From Nitrososphaerota archaeon (GTDB lineage: Archaea > Thermoproteota > Nitrososphaeria_A > Caldarchaeales > JAVZCJ01): a stretch of 64,000 bases of DNA. The translations under genes were made by a program, and so were the position numbers. This document shows positions 23,318-33,012 of the stretch, piece by piece. The notes under the pieces are model-generated. The model searched no databases, was not told the origin of the DNA, and saw only the letters and a list, made by a program, of their open reading frames with translations. The stretch covers positions 200,964 through 264,963 of the forward strand of contig JAVZCJ010000002.1 of assembly GCA_038874475.1 (NCBI GenBank). Direction: 5' to 3'. The first letter of the stretch is position 1, and every line of letters starts with the position of its first letter.

Positions 23318-24199
23318 ATGAAATATAAAATTAATATTATTTTAATTTTTCTTTTATTATTAAATTTATTTATTATTTTTCCAGAATGTAAAGAAAATTC
23401 TGAACATCCTTGGCCAATGTTTAAGCATGATCCTCAACATACTGGAAGAGTACCATATCCTGGAGTTCAAAATCCAATATTAAAATGGGAATTTAAAGCA
23501 GAAAAAGCAATTTCTACATCTTATTCTTCTCCTTCTATTAGTAAAGATGGAACAATATATTTTGGTACCGGTGAGTTTTATCTTTATGCATTAAATCCAG
23601 ATGGTACTTTAAAATGGAAATTTAAAACTAAGGGAAGAATTGATTCTTCTCCGGCGATAGGTTTAGATGGTACAATATATTTTGGTGAAGGCTTTGATTT
23701 CTATGCATTAAATCCAGATGGTACTTTAAAATGGAAATTTAAAACCGAAGGTTATATTGAGTCTTCTCCTTCTATTAGTAAGGATGGTACAATATATTTT
23801 GGTACCGGTATTGATAATTATCTTTACGCTTTAAATTTAGATGGTACTTTAAAATGGAAATTTAGAGCAAAAGGAGTGATTTCTTCATCTCCTACAATAG
23901 ATTCTAATGGTACAATATATTTTGGTTCTAAGGATACCTATCTTTATGCATTAAATCCAGATGGTACTTTAAAATGGAAATTTAAAACAAATGACATAAT
24001 TATCTCTACTATAGTTATAGGACCTAATAGAATAATATATTGTAAAGATTGGAGTGGATACTTCTATGCTATTGGAGAGGGCCCAACTTTACCTTTTTTA
24101 AATATAGATAGTTCAATTCTAATGATAGTTATCACAACATCGATTATACTTCTTATGATTCTAATATTAAGTATTCTAAGTAGAGGGAAAAATAAATAA
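23318..24199 (+). CDS. Secreted/membrane-anchored PQQ-type beta-propeller protein
   Basis: 293 residues. Signal peptide at about 1-20 (INIILIFLLLLNLFIIF), then HPWPMFKHDPQHTGR, the usual entry to PQQ-like propellers. Repeated blades follow of the form SSPSISKDGTIYFGTG...LYALNPDGTLKWKF, about 40 residues each, four to five copies. A C-terminal transmembrane helix (SILMIVITTSIILLMILILSIL) anchors it to the membrane. No catalytic residues of quinoprotein dehydrogenases are visible, so a binding or scaffolding role outside the cell is likelier than an enzyme. Confidence 0.85.
   Translation: MKYKINIILIFLLLLNLFIIFPECKENSEHPWPMFKHDPQHTGRVPYPGVQNPILKWEFKAEKAISTSYSSPSISKDGTIYFGTGEFYLYALNPDGTLKWKFKTKGRIDSSPAIGLDGTIYFGEGFDFYALNPDGTLKWKFKTEGYIESSPSISKDGTIYFGTGIDNYLYALNLDGTLKWKFRAKGVISSSPTIDSNGTIYFGSKDTYLYALNPDGTLKWKFKTNDIIISTIVIGPNRIIYCKDWSGYFYAIGEGPTLPFLNIDSSILMIVITTSIILLMILILSILSRGKNK
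23578..23990 (+). repeat. Tandem ~120-bp coding repeats in the beta-propeller gene
   Basis: Four copies of a block containing TTAAATCCAGATGGTACTTT followed by AAAATGGAAATTTA recur near 23590, 23708, 23830 and 23950. They are almost identical at the nucleotide level, including third positions. Confidence 0.75.
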
Positions 24200-24505
24200 T
24201 AATTCAAATTTATTATTAAATTATAATAGTTTATGACAAATGCTCCTACAATAAGAAATTCAGCTTTCCTATGAGAATTTAAATAAGAAAGTTATCCTTT
24301 AAATAATTTGTAAAGAAATCTTTAAGTATTAAGAATGTAAGAAAAGTTAAAAAGCTAAATTGTCTTTATGAAAAGAATAAAGAATTTATATTCTAATCCA
24401 AGCTTAGATAGGAACACTCTCTAGAAAGGAAAGCTAAACTAAAGTAGAAAGTTTTTCTGAAAAAAGGTTAAATACTGAAAAATTTAATAAAATAAGCGAA
24501 AAATT
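24200..24505. other. Intergenic stretch, no gene recognised
   Basis: 306 bases between the propeller gene and the PC4-like gene. All six frames are broken by stops. The lower-strand frames give hydrophobic fragments that could be an old membrane or transposase gene, but no family motif is visible. The segment around 24470-24505 (AAAAAGGTTAAATACTG) probably holds the promoter of the next gene. Confidence 0.35.
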
Positions 24506-24766
24506 ATGCCTTTCTTAAAGAAAATAGAAGCAAGAAGTAATAAAGAAATAGAAGGAGGCTTTCAACTTTCTTCAAGAGATGTAAATATTTGGGTTAGATT
24601 ATATAAAACAGAAATTGGTTTAAGAATAAGATTAACAACTTCTTTTAGAAATGAGGAAGGGAAATGGGTTAATACTCCACCAATATGGCTTGATAAAGAA
24701 TTAGCAAATGAATTAAGTCAAGCTATTTCAGAATTATCAAAGAAAATGGAAAAAATAGAAATATAA
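24506..24766 (+). CDS. Small PC4-like protein (tentative)
   Basis: 86 residues. The core VNIWVRLYKTEIGLRIRLTTSFRNEEGKWVNTPPIWLDKELANELSQAI resembles the beta-sheet plus helix arrangement of archaeal PC4-like single-stranded-DNA-binding coactivators, with a GKW turn and a C-terminal LxxEL helix. The match is by eye and weak. The ATG at 24506 is used. The gene converges on pheT with adjacent stops. Confidence 0.45.
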   Translation: MPFLKKIEARSNKEIEGGFQLSSRDVNIWVRLYKTEIGLRIRLTTSFRNEEGKWVNTPPIWLDKELANELSQAISELSKKMEKIEI

Positions 24767-26410
24767 TCATTTTAAAATTCTATGAGTAATTTCGAAAGAT
24801 GTAACTGGTACTTCCAATTCAAAATTATTTAATATTTTAGGATGTATTTCTCCCATAAAACCTATTTCTTTTTCATCTTTAATAATTTTAACAGATCTAC
24901 CATTTATATAATAAGGATAATTTTCTTCAATTATTTCTATATTCCATCCGAGTAAAGATGTAGATGCTTCAAGAATAGATTTAATTTCACTAAAATTTGT
25001 TTCAGAACTAGCTATCACAACAGCTGTATTTCTAAGAGTTCTTGCTTTATTTTCAAATTTTTCATCAGGGAAAGCAACATAGCCTATTTCAAATATTCTT
25101 TGTGGATATTTTACATGTTTATTAATAGATAGAAAATTCATTAAATGTGGTGTAATCCATCTTCTAAAGCAATTAAGTTCTATTGTTACAGGGTTTTCTA
25201 TTTCAATCAAATCTAATTTCTCTAAATTCATTAATTCGGTTTGAAGTTTCTCATTGCTTAAAGTAAATGTTCTAACTTCTTGAAAGCCTAAGCCAATTAA
25301 TGTTTGTCTTATTCTGGATTCTTCTTTTTCTATTGAAGATAAACTCCCAATAGTTGATATCTTAGGCATTTCAGGAATAAGCTTATCATATCCATATGCT
25401 ATTGCAATATCTTCAATAATATCTACAGAATGTAAAATATCTATTCTATAAGCTGGATATAATACTTCAATTTTATCAGAATAAATTTTTCCAATTCCAT
25501 ATCTCATTCTTTCTAATAAATCTTTTATTTTTTTAGGTGTAAGTTTTAATCCTATCAAATTGTTTATATCATTTATTTTAACAATATGTTTTTTTGGTTT
25601 TAAGTCTGGTGTAGCATATTTTATTTTTCCCTCAATTTTAACTTTTTGAACTAAACCACCACGATCAATCAAATCTGATACAAGAATATTTAATGTTTGT
25701 TTTACAGCTAAATCATTCGTACCAGTTATTTCTATAAATAAATTTTTAGTTTCTTCAGTAACTCTTGTTCTTTCACTATTTATAATTGGTGGAAAACTAA
25801 AAATTCCCAATCTATCATAATAAATTGGAAAATTTTTTCCATTTAAAAGATGCTTAAATCTTATTCCTTTAGGATGTTTATATAAAACTTCTTCAAGAGT
25901 CATTTCTTCATAAAAATCAAGAGGAACAATTTTAAAATTGGATGGAGCATCAGAATAATATATTGGTGGTTCTATTTTATCAAAATCATGTATCCCTATT
26001 GCTACTTTTCTACGGCCTCTTCCAATCGTTTCATTTAAAGCTTCTTGAGTATTCATTAAACTTTTTATCGATTTATCTGTAAATTTAACATTCTTTACTA
26101 TTGCAGAAGCTACGAATGGTCTTAATTTAGCATTAATGATTTTAATTGAAATTTTTGAATCAATAATTTTTATTAAAGAGCTTTTATGCAAACTTTTTTC
26201 TATTCCAAAGTATCCTTTAATAGCTCTAGATAATCCTTCTATACTGAATAAATCTGGTCTATCAGGTTCAAGTTCAATCAATATTTCCTCATTTGAGAAA
26301 TTTTTAATTTCTCCTTTAAATTGTCTTATACAATATAATAATTCTTCTTCATTAATTTTTTTGCCAATTAAGTTTATTAAATCTTCTTTATCAAAAGAAA
26401 TTGTAGGCAT
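24767..26410 (-). CDS. pheT: Phenylalanyl-tRNA synthetase beta subunit, archaeal type
   Basis: 547 residues, the archaeal/eukaryotic size without the bacterial N-terminal tRNA-binding EMAP and C-terminal anticodon domains. Starts MPTISFDKEDLINLIGKK. B3/B4 editing-type region contains SLMNTQEALNETIGRGRRKVAIGIHDFDKIEPPIYY. The B5 domain is VKINDINNLIGLKLTPKKIKDLLERM. The C-terminal synthetase-like fold has GFQEVRTFTLSNEKL and ENPVTIELNCFRRWITPHLMNFLSIN. Start is 2 nt after the pheS stop, so the two are co-translated. Confidence 0.95.
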   Translation of the reverse strand: MPTISFDKEDLINLIGKKINEEELLYCIRQFKGEIKNFSNEEILIELEPDRPDLFSIEGLSRAIKGYFGIEKSLHKSSLIKIIDSKISIKIINAKLRPFVASAIVKNVKFTDKSIKSLMNTQEALNETIGRGRRKVAIGIHDFDKIEPPIYYSDAPSNFKIVPLDFYEEMTLEEVLYKHPKGIRFKHLLNGKNFPIYYDRLGIFSFPPIINSERTRVTEETKNLFIEITGTNDLAVKQTLNILVSDLIDRGGLVQKVKIEGKIKYATPDLKPKKHIVKINDINNLIGLKLTPKKIKDLLERMRYGIGKIYSDKIEVLYPAYRIDILHSVDIIEDIAIAYGYDKLIPEMPKISTIGSLSSIEKEESRIRQTLIGLGFQEVRTFTLSNEKLQTELMNLEKLDLIEIENPVTIELNCFRRWITPHLMNFLSINKHVKYPQRIFEIGYVAFPDEKFENKARTLRNTAVVIASSETNFSEIKSILEASTSLLGWNIEIIEENYPYYINGRSVKIIKDEKEIGFMGEIHPKILNNFELEVPVTSFEITHRILK

Positions 26411-26412
26411 AT

Positions 26413-27954
26413 TTATCCCTCCAATTTTGGTATAATAGAATTTCTAATCCATTCTAAATCTGTTGAAAAAAGAGTTCTTATATCATCTACACCTAAAACA
26501 ATCATAGCCAATCTATCTATTCCTAAACCCCATGCTAAAACAGGAACATTTATTCCCAATGGTAGGGTTACTTCAGGTCTAAATATTCCACCAGGTAAAG
26601 CTTCTATCCATCCAAGTTTTTCATGTTTCACATAGCCTGCAACACTTGGTTCAGTAAATGGAAAGAATGCAGGTTGAAATTTTACTTCTTTTATTCCAAG
26701 ACCTTCACATATTGCTTTCATATATCCTATAAGATTTCTTAAATTAACATTTGGCGCAACAACTATTCCTTCACATTGATTAAATTCTGGTAAATGTGTA
26801 GCATCTATTGGGTCAGGTCTATAAACTCTATCTATTGTAAAAATTTTCTTTGGAATATCTTCAATTCTTAAATTTGATAAATAACGAGCAGAAACCGCTG
26901 TTGTTTGACTTCTAAGTATTAAACGTAAAGCTAATTCTGAATCCCAACTTCCCCATCCTTTCGAATCTGTTTTCCATCCATTTAAATGAGTCTCCCCAAC
27001 TTTTTTCCAACATTCAATATTTTTTACAATCCCTTTATTTGGCTTCTTTAAATAAAATATATCATGTATTCCTCTTGCTGGATGGTCTGATGGCATAAAA
27101 AGTGCATCACAATTCCAAAAATTTATCTCAATTGGAGAACTATAAGCTTCTTCAAAACCAAGTCCGATTAATATGCTCTTCAAATCATCTATTATTTGTT
27201 GATATGGATGTTTTCTACCTGGATAAATTCTTGGGACAAAAGCTTTTACATCATAAGGTCTAAGTTTAACTTCTTTCCATTTTCCCGTAATTATAAGTTC
27301 CCTTGTTAATACATTTACTTCTTCTTCAAATTCAATTTTTTCTAATAAACTTTTACCTAAAGGGGATAATTCTATTTCTAATTCTTCAATTTCTTTCTCT
27401 TTTAAAATTTCACCTCTATTTTTCAATATTTTAAGAACTTCTTCTTCTTCGATTGTTAAAACTTCCTTTAAATGTACCTTTTTTAAAATTCTATAAGGTA
27501 AATATTCTTCAAATAAAGCTTTTTTCCCTTTATCAGTTAAAACGATTACTCTTCTTCCTTCTCTATTAAAAATTTTGATCCAACCATTCTTAATTGCCCA
27601 AGGAATTCCGTAGTTTTTTTCATCAATTTCGAATTCAATTTCATCTAAAAAAGCTTCATTTCCAATTTTTTTCAATAATCTAACTTCAGGAAAATTTACA
27701 TCTAAATATTTTTTTCCTTCTTCCCCTATTTCATAATAAACAATTTTTTTCTCATGTATTTTAACTAGGTTTTTTCCTTGTAATTGATATAAAGCCCATC
27801 TGATAGCATCTTTACTTAATCCAGTATGTGAAGCAATTTCATCAATTTTTTTAAAACCTTTTCCTAAAGTTTGTAAAACCTTTTTCTCATATTGATGTAG
27901 AGAAGAAGCATTTATTGAATAAATTTTTTCATCATTATTTATTGAATTTAACAT
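26413..27954 (-). CDS. pheS: Phenylalanyl-tRNA synthetase alpha subunit, archaeal type
   Basis: 513 residues. An N-terminal winged-helix region (LHQYEKKVLQTLGKGFKKIDEIASHTGLSKDAIRWALYQLQGKNLVKI), as in archaeal/eukaryotic PheS, precedes the class II catalytic core. Motif 2 and 3 regions are visible: HPARGIHDIFYL, IFTIDRVYRPDPIDATHLPEFNQCEGIV, FQPAFFPFTEPSVAGYV and LAWGLGIDRLAMIVLGVDDIRTLFSTDLEW. Together with PheT it charges tRNA-Phe. Confidence 0.96.
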   Translation of the reverse strand: MLNSINNDEKIYSINASSLHQYEKKVLQTLGKGFKKIDEIASHTGLSKDAIRWALYQLQGKNLVKIHEKKIVYYEIGEEGKKYLDVNFPEVRLLKKIGNEAFLDEIEFEIDEKNYGIPWAIKNGWIKIFNREGRRVIVLTDKGKKALFEEYLPYRILKKVHLKEVLTIEEEEVLKILKNRGEILKEKEIEELEIELSPLGKSLLEKIEFEEEVNVLTRELIITGKWKEVKLRPYDVKAFVPRIYPGRKHPYQQIIDDLKSILIGLGFEEAYSSPIEINFWNCDALFMPSDHPARGIHDIFYLKKPNKGIVKNIECWKKVGETHLNGWKTDSKGWGSWDSELALRLILRSQTTAVSARYLSNLRIEDIPKKIFTIDRVYRPDPIDATHLPEFNQCEGIVVAPNVNLRNLIGYMKAICEGLGIKEVKFQPAFFPFTEPSVAGYVKHEKLGWIEALPGGIFRPEVTLPLGINVPVLAWGLGIDRLAMIVLGVDDIRTLFSTDLEWIRNSIIPKLEG

Positions 27955-28018
27955 TCTAAACCCTTCATAATTTATTAATTTTCTCTTTTTACTAAATAAT
28001 AAATTTTAAGTTATTATT

Positions 28019-28414
28019 TTATTCATACCATAAAGTTTTAATATCAAGCTCAATAAAATGAGGGTCATCAGTAACTATTCTAGCTCCAATATGCTTTGCA
28101 ATTGTTCCTATTATCACATCACAAATTGGGATGTTTGCATGAGATAAGGCCATTCTTCCTGCTAAAAAAGCAAGTTCTTCATTTAATGGAATAACTTTAG
28201 CACCTTCACTTAACCATATTTTAAGTTTAATTTCAGAAGATTCTCTTCCTAATTTATAACCAGCAATTTTAATAAATTCTGTTATAACAATAGATGGAAT
28301 GAATAATTCTTCTCTAGCTATTTTTGATGTAAATTCTTTTATCTTTTTTCTAATATTTTCAGAGGGGGGAAAAGTATGGGTTATTAAAAATCTAGTGTCT
28401 AGTATTAAAGCCAT
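28019..28414 (-). CDS. vapC: VapC-type PIN-domain ribonuclease toxin (first pair)
   Basis: 131 residues. PIN domain: LILDTRFLITHTF (first Asp), VITEFIKIAGY (conserved Glu), then PICDVIIGTIAKHIGARIVTDDPHF with the remaining acidic residues. These bind Mg2+/Mn2+ for RNA cleavage. It overlaps the AbrB-type antitoxin gene by 10 nt. Possible leader effects aside, it should be transcribed from the palindrome-controlled vapB promoter. Confidence 0.9.
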   Translation of the reverse strand: MALILDTRFLITHTFPPSENIRKKIKEFTSKIAREELFIPSIVITEFIKIAGYKLGRESSEIKLKIWLSEGAKVIPLNEELAFLAGRMALSHANIPICDVIIGTIAKHIGARIVTDDPHFIELDIKTLWYE

Positions 28415-28635
28415 TTTTTTCTTTCCTCTTCTAGCCGTAAAATTAATTTCTTATATTCTTCTTCACCTATAGGTTCTCCTGGTTCTGGAATGCCTGGTTT
28501 CATAAGTACTATTTTATTTCCTTCCAAATGAGCATATATTATATCTCCCTCTTCTATATTAAGTACATCTCTATATTTCTTTGGAAGTGTTATTTGTCCT
28601 TTACGGGTCACTTTTACTAAAACTGAATCACTCAT
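28405..28635 (-). CDS. vapB: VapB-type AbrB/SpoVT antitoxin (first pair)
   Basis: 76 residues. A swapped-hairpin AbrB DNA-binding domain: VLVKVTRKGQITLPKKYRDVLNIEEGDIIYAHLEGNKIVLMK. The C-terminal tail (YKKLILRLEEERKKWL) is expected to wrap the PIN toxin. The start codon lies one base from a perfect palindrome. AbrB-type antitoxins typically repress their own operon as dimers on such sites. Confidence 0.9.
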   Translation of the reverse strand: MSDSVLVKVTRKGQITLPKKYRDVLNIEEGDIIYAHLEGNKIVLMKPGIPEPGEPIGEEEYKKLILRLEEERKKWL

Positions 28636-28636
28636 A

Positions 28637-28658
28637 AGTAGTACTTTAAAGTACTACT
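28637..28658. promoter_or_regulatory. Perfect 22-bp palindrome, likely VapB operator
   Basis: AGTAGTACTTT followed directly by its exact reverse complement. The palindrome sits between the vapB start codon (28635) and a minus-strand TATA box (CTTATATA, about 28656-28665), covering the expected transcription start of a leaderless or nearly leaderless mRNA. Binding of VapB or VapBC here would block initiation. Confidence 0.65.
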
Positions 28659-28807
28659 ATATAAGTTTTTAATATTATTTTACGTCTTAATATTTTTTCA
28701 TGAAATAGGTTTATTTCTACATTTTCCAAAGTTATTTTTTATATTAAGTTTTAACTATAAATTATATTATTTTTTACAATCGAATTATTTATTTTTATTA
28801 AAAGAAA

Positions 28808-31800
28808 TTAAATTGATATAATAAAAAGTCTCTCTTTTAATTCTTTTAATTCTCTTTTACATTTTCTGTTAGGAGGGTCCATTTTTAGGGCCTTCTCTAA
28901 TTCTTCCAGCGAATCAAAATATTTTCCTTTACCTTTAAGAGCTAAGCCTTTTATAAAGTGCCAATAAGCTATATCATTATATTTTAATTCTTCATCAGCT
29001 TTTTCAATCATATCATTTAATATATTTTCAGCTTCAATATATTTTCCAAGTTTTTGGAAAGATAAAGCTTCATAATACCTTAATTCAGACCACCATTCAT
29101 GTTCTTCATTAATAGCTTCTTTCCAACATTCTTTTGCTTCATTTATTTTATTAATTGCTTCATAAACAATTCCCATATAATATAAAGCATCTGCATTTAA
29201 TTTTCTATAAGGTGCGCCTATTCCTAAATTATGTGGATATTCCATTGCTTTTTTGAAATATTCTAATGCTTCTTCATTTTTACTTTCTTTAAATTTATTT
29301 AAACCTAATTCAATACATGCATCATGGTATAAATCCCATATGGAAAAATCTATAACTTTAAATTCTCTTGATGGAAAATTGTTTTTCATAAGTATTTCTA
29401 AACTTTTTTCTATATTTCCAATATTGAAGTAAGCTAAAGCTAATTTTGCTAAAACATTTCCATTTTTTAAAACTGAATTAGGAGCCTTTTCTAATATTTT
29501 TACTTCTTTTTCATATAAACTTAATATTTCACATATATCAAAAATTTCTAAGTATAATCTATAATCATTTTTATTTAATTCAATAGCTCTTTCATATTCT
29601 CTTAATGCTGCATAAGGATTATTTTTTATTTTCCATAAAGCTAATCCAATATTCCTATGTAAAACAGAATATTCTAATCCTAATTCTATAGCTTTTTCCC
29701 ATAAAGTTAAAGCTTCATCATATCTATGCTTAGAGAAAAGAAGATTTCCTAAACAATAATAAATTTTTCCATTTCCAATATTAGATTCGATAATTTTTTT
29801 AAGTATTTTTTCTTCCTCTAATTTATTTGGAAAACAATAATCTAATTTGCATTTTTCTATTAATGAAGCATACTTTTTAGCTTCTTCTTTATTACCTAAA
29901 TTCAAATAACAATAAGACAAATAAGAGTATATCAATGGGTTTTCTTTATATTCATTTTTAGATTTTAATGCAAATTCAAGAATCTCTATTGCTTCTTCTA
30001 TTAATCCAAAACGAATATATTCTATTGCTGTTTCTAAACAATTATGTATTGTTCTTTCAATTATTTTTTTAAATTCATTTAATGCATCTTCTTCTTTATC
30101 TTTCTCTTTTATTAATGAATAATTTTTATAAATTTCATATAATGAAAGGCAATTCAATGGATCAAGTATTAAAATTTCTTCTAATACTTTTATAGCATCT
30201 TCACACTTTCCTTGTTTTCTTAAAGAAATAGCTAATCCATTTAAAGCTCTTATATTTGAATCATTATATTTTATTGATTTTTTAAATAATTTTTCAGCTT
30301 CTTCATATTTCTTTTCATTAATTTTTATTTCTCCTAATAAATATGAAGCTAATGAAGAATACTTTTGAGAATTAAATAATTTCCAAAGAATTTCTTTTGA
30401 TTCATTAATTTTTTCATTTTCTCTTAATGATAAACCTAAATAGAAAACAGCATCTGTGTTATTCTCATCTATTTCTAATACTTTTCTAAAATATTTTTCA
30501 GCATCATTATATAGTCCCATTTGTAAAAGTATTTTTCCAAGAGAAAGATTGCCATCTATAAATTCAGGATTAATTTCTAAAGCTTTTTCATACATTTTCT
30601 TCGCATTAAGAATATCGCCAGATTTTTCTAATTTAAATCCTTCAATTATAAAATCTTGAGGAGTAGTTAGCGTTTTCCTTCTATCTATCAATTTAGTTAA
30701 TTTTATTTCTTCTTTTACTTTTTCTTCAGAATAGGTTAATATTTTTTCTTTATCATTTGAAATTAAATTTACTTTAATTGGTTCTTCATGATCTATCATT
30801 AAAATTTTTTTATAAATTTTCTCTGGAGAAATACTTATTTTATCTTCTAATATTAAAGAATCTTTTAAGAATATTTGAAGTATTGCATTTTTTATTTCCT
30901 TATTTACAATTAATGAAAAATCTATTTCTATTTTATCATTTTTAGGATATTTTTTAATATTTATTGCAGCTAGTTTATTTGCATAAATAAATCCATCAGT
31001 ATTACTGATAGGATACCAATATTCTTTCCAATTCTCATAAATTAAAGGATCCATTATACCAAATATGCCTTGTGTTTCAAATCTACCGCTTTGAATTTCA
31101 GCATAATGTCCATCTTCATCTGTTAATGCTTTAGTAGAGAAAAATAATCCATTATCTGAATTTCCCCAATTCCATATTTTTCTACCTTGAACAATATTGT
31201 GATCAGCTACATGAATTGCACCTATTTCATCTTTATAATCATAGTATCCAAAGAAATCTTCTTTAACATTAAAGCCGAATATATCATTTGATTCGACATG
31301 ATTTTTCTGCCAACTTAAATCTATACCATTTAAAATTGGATAAGGACCAATATAAGTATCTTGCGTATACCATATTCTATACATTGAATAGAAATAATAG
31401 TATGCTTTATTCATTGGATAAATGTATTGTATATCTTCAGTAGCTGGAATAGCAACATTAGTCCAGAAATAATATCTATTTGGTAGAAAATTCTTATTGA
31501 AAATCTTTACTTCAATTTCAAATAATCTTTCATCTGGACGTAAAGTAATACCAACTATCCATTTCATTCTAGAAACTTGCTCAATTTCACCTATAAAAAC
31601 TGTAGCACTCCCATCAATATTTTCTTTAATAAAATAATCTATAGGTGAAACAGTAGTAACAGTATGTCCTGCTGTTCCATTTGTTAAGAAATTAAATTCG
31701 AAACCTCCTGAAATCCATGCACCTCTAAGCCCTAGTAAAGCAGGTTTAACAACATTATTCCTATAAAAAACTTCTTTTCCGCTTATTTTATCAAAAACTG

Positions 31801-32017
31801 AATATATTCTTCCACCAAGTTCAGGTAAAATTATTATTTTTAGATATTTATTTTCAAGAATTATTGCTTTATATTTTTTATTTTCTTTTTCATTTGTTAG
31901 AAAATCATTTTTTGGATATGGGTAAATATTTTTTTCAAAAAAAGGAGGATTAATATCTTCTTTTTCAATTTTATATGTTGGTAAAGTTAATTCTTCAATC
32001 GATATTTTAACCTTCAT
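28808..32017 (-). CDS. DUF5107 beta-sandwich plus TPR giant protein
   Basis: 1069 residues. Residues about 1-400 form a DUF5107 domain (galactose-mutarotase-like beta-supersandwich): KAIILENKYLKIIILPELGGRIYSVFDKISGKEVFYRNNVVKPALLGLRGAWISGGFEFNF, then TTVSPIDYF. The rest (from about 455) is roughly a dozen tetratricopeptide repeats, e.g. AEKYFRKVLEIDENNTDAVFYLGLSL. No signal peptide, so cytoplasmic. DUF5107-TPR proteins are usually found in carbohydrate utilisation loci with unknown biochemical roles, probably glycan binding or processing. Last gene of the ABC-transporter operon, 66 nt after the second permease. Confidence 0.85.
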   Translation of the reverse strand: MKVKISIEELTLPTYKIEKEDINPPFFEKNIYPYPKNDFLTNEKENKKYKAIILENKYLKIIILPELGGRIYSVFDKISGKEVFYRNNVVKPALLGLRGAWISGGFEFNFLTNGTAGHTVTTVSPIDYFIKENIDGSATVFIGEIEQVSRMKWIVGITLRPDERLFEIEVKIFNKNFLPNRYYFWTNVAIPATEDIQYIYPMNKAYYYFYSMYRIWYTQDTYIGPYPILNGIDLSWQKNHVESNDIFGFNVKEDFFGYYDYKDEIGAIHVADHNIVQGRKIWNWGNSDNGLFFSTKALTDEDGHYAEIQSGRFETQGIFGIMDPLIYENWKEYWYPISNTDGFIYANKLAAINIKKYPKNDKIEIDFSLIVNKEIKNAILQIFLKDSLILEDKISISPEKIYKKILMIDHEEPIKVNLISNDKEKILTYSEEKVKEEIKLTKLIDRRKTLTTPQDFIIEGFKLEKSGDILNAKKMYEKALEINPEFIDGNLSLGKILLQMGLYNDAEKYFRKVLEIDENNTDAVFYLGLSLRENEKINESKEILWKLFNSQKYSSLASYLLGEIKINEKKYEEAEKLFKKSIKYNDSNIRALNGLAISLRKQGKCEDAIKVLEEILILDPLNCLSLYEIYKNYSLIKEKDKEEDALNEFKKIIERTIHNCLETAIEYIRFGLIEEAIEILEFALKSKNEYKENPLIYSYLSYCYLNLGNKEEAKKYASLIEKCKLDYCFPNKLEEEKILKKIIESNIGNGKIYYCLGNLLFSKHRYDEALTLWEKAIELGLEYSVLHRNIGLALWKIKNNPYAALREYERAIELNKNDYRLYLEIFDICEILSLYEKEVKILEKAPNSVLKNGNVLAKLALAYFNIGNIEKSLEILMKNNFPSREFKVIDFSIWDLYHDACIELGLNKFKESKNEEALEYFKKAMEYPHNLGIGAPYRKLNADALYYMGIVYEAINKINEAKECWKEAINEEHEWWSELRYYEALSFQKLGKYIEAENILNDMIEKADEELKYNDIAYWHFIKGLALKGKGKYFDSLEELEKALKMDPPNRKCKRELKELKERLFIISI

Positions 32018-32082
32018 TTTTAAAGAACCTCTCTTTTTCTTTATTTAGAATTTGATTATAAAAAAATTTAATGGTAATTATA

Positions 32083-33012
32083 TTACATTTTAAGAGCCCC
32101 GACAAGTTCAGTTATATTAAGTTTCTTCCATAATAGTATTAACATTAAAATTACAGGAATAAATGTTAAAGATAAAACAGCATACATTATTGCAAAATAT
32201 AAATCAGTTTGTGTTGAAAGGAATGCTATAAAAAGAGGAATAGTGGTAACTTCTATTTTTTCTTCCAAAAATTGTGCAAATAAAAGATCATTGTAAGAAA
32301 GCATGAATGCAAACAAACCTGCAGCCATTAAACCAGAACTTGCTGTTGGGAAAGCTACTTTTCTAAAGGCTTGAAAATATGAGCACCCATCAACAAGTGC
32401 TGATTCTTCAATTTCTACTGGAATGGTTCTATAGTAAAGGGTTAAATACCATATAGTGAATGGCAGAGTAATAACTCCATGTACAAGTAAAAGTGAGAGC
32501 AAAGTATTAGTTATTCCTAAAGAATAACATATAGCATAATATGGTACTGCAATTATTATCGGTGGGAGAAGTCTGCTAAGCAATATAAATGTAAATACTC
32601 CTGTCGATCCTGGAAATCTAAGTCTAGTAAATGTATATGCAGTTATACCACCTAGTAAAACATTAAGAAACGCTACACCTGCGGCTACAATAAAACTATT
32701 GAGAAGAATTTGTAAAGTATAGTTGACGTTAGTAAATACTAAAGCTCTTACAGCTTCGTATCTGAGATAAGGATCGGTTGTAAATTGCATTCCAAATGGA
32801 GCACCAAAAATATATTCATAATAATAGAAAGTTGGTCCTTTTACCCATATTGGTTTATGTGGTTCAGAACGTATTTCAGTTTCTGGAGTAATGCTTCCTA
32901 TGTAGCATGTTATAATTGGAAAAAGTGCAAAGAAAACCAATATCGCTGAAAATAAGTATATGATTGCCATCTTTGTTGTATTAATTATTTTCTGATTTTT
33001 CATTTCTTTCAC
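32083..33012 (-). CDS. Sugar-type ABC transporter permease (MalG/UgpE-like)
   Basis: 309 residues with six transmembrane helices. The cytoplasmic EAA loop that contacts the ATPase reads EIEESALVDGCSYFQAFRKVAFPTASSGLMAAG. The N-terminal helix and the ITPETEIRSEPHKPIW periplasmic-side loop are typical of MalG-type subunits of the CUT1 family (oligosaccharide and glycerol-phosphate importers). It abuts the MalF-like gene without a gap. No ATPase (MalK/MsmX) gene is present in the window, so a shared ATPase elsewhere is needed. Confidence 0.9.
   Translation of the reverse strand: MKEMKNQKIINTTKMAIIYLFSAILVFFALFPIITCYIGSITPETEIRSEPHKPIWVKGPTFYYYEYIFGAPFGMQFTTDPYLRYEAVRALVFTNVNYTLQILLNSFIVAAGVAFLNVLLGGITAYTFTRLRFPGSTGVFTFILLSRLLPPIIIAVPYYAICYSLGITNTLLSLLLVHGVITLPFTIWYLTLYYRTIPVEIEESALVDGCSYFQAFRKVAFPTASSGLMAAGLFAFMLSYNDLLFAQFLEEKIEVTTIPLFIAFLSTQTDLYFAIMYAVLSLTFIPVILMLILLWKKLNITELVGALKM

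Noticed and set aside
24200-24505. Transposase relic
   Set aside because: Lower-strand hydrophobic fragments show no motif of any known transposase.
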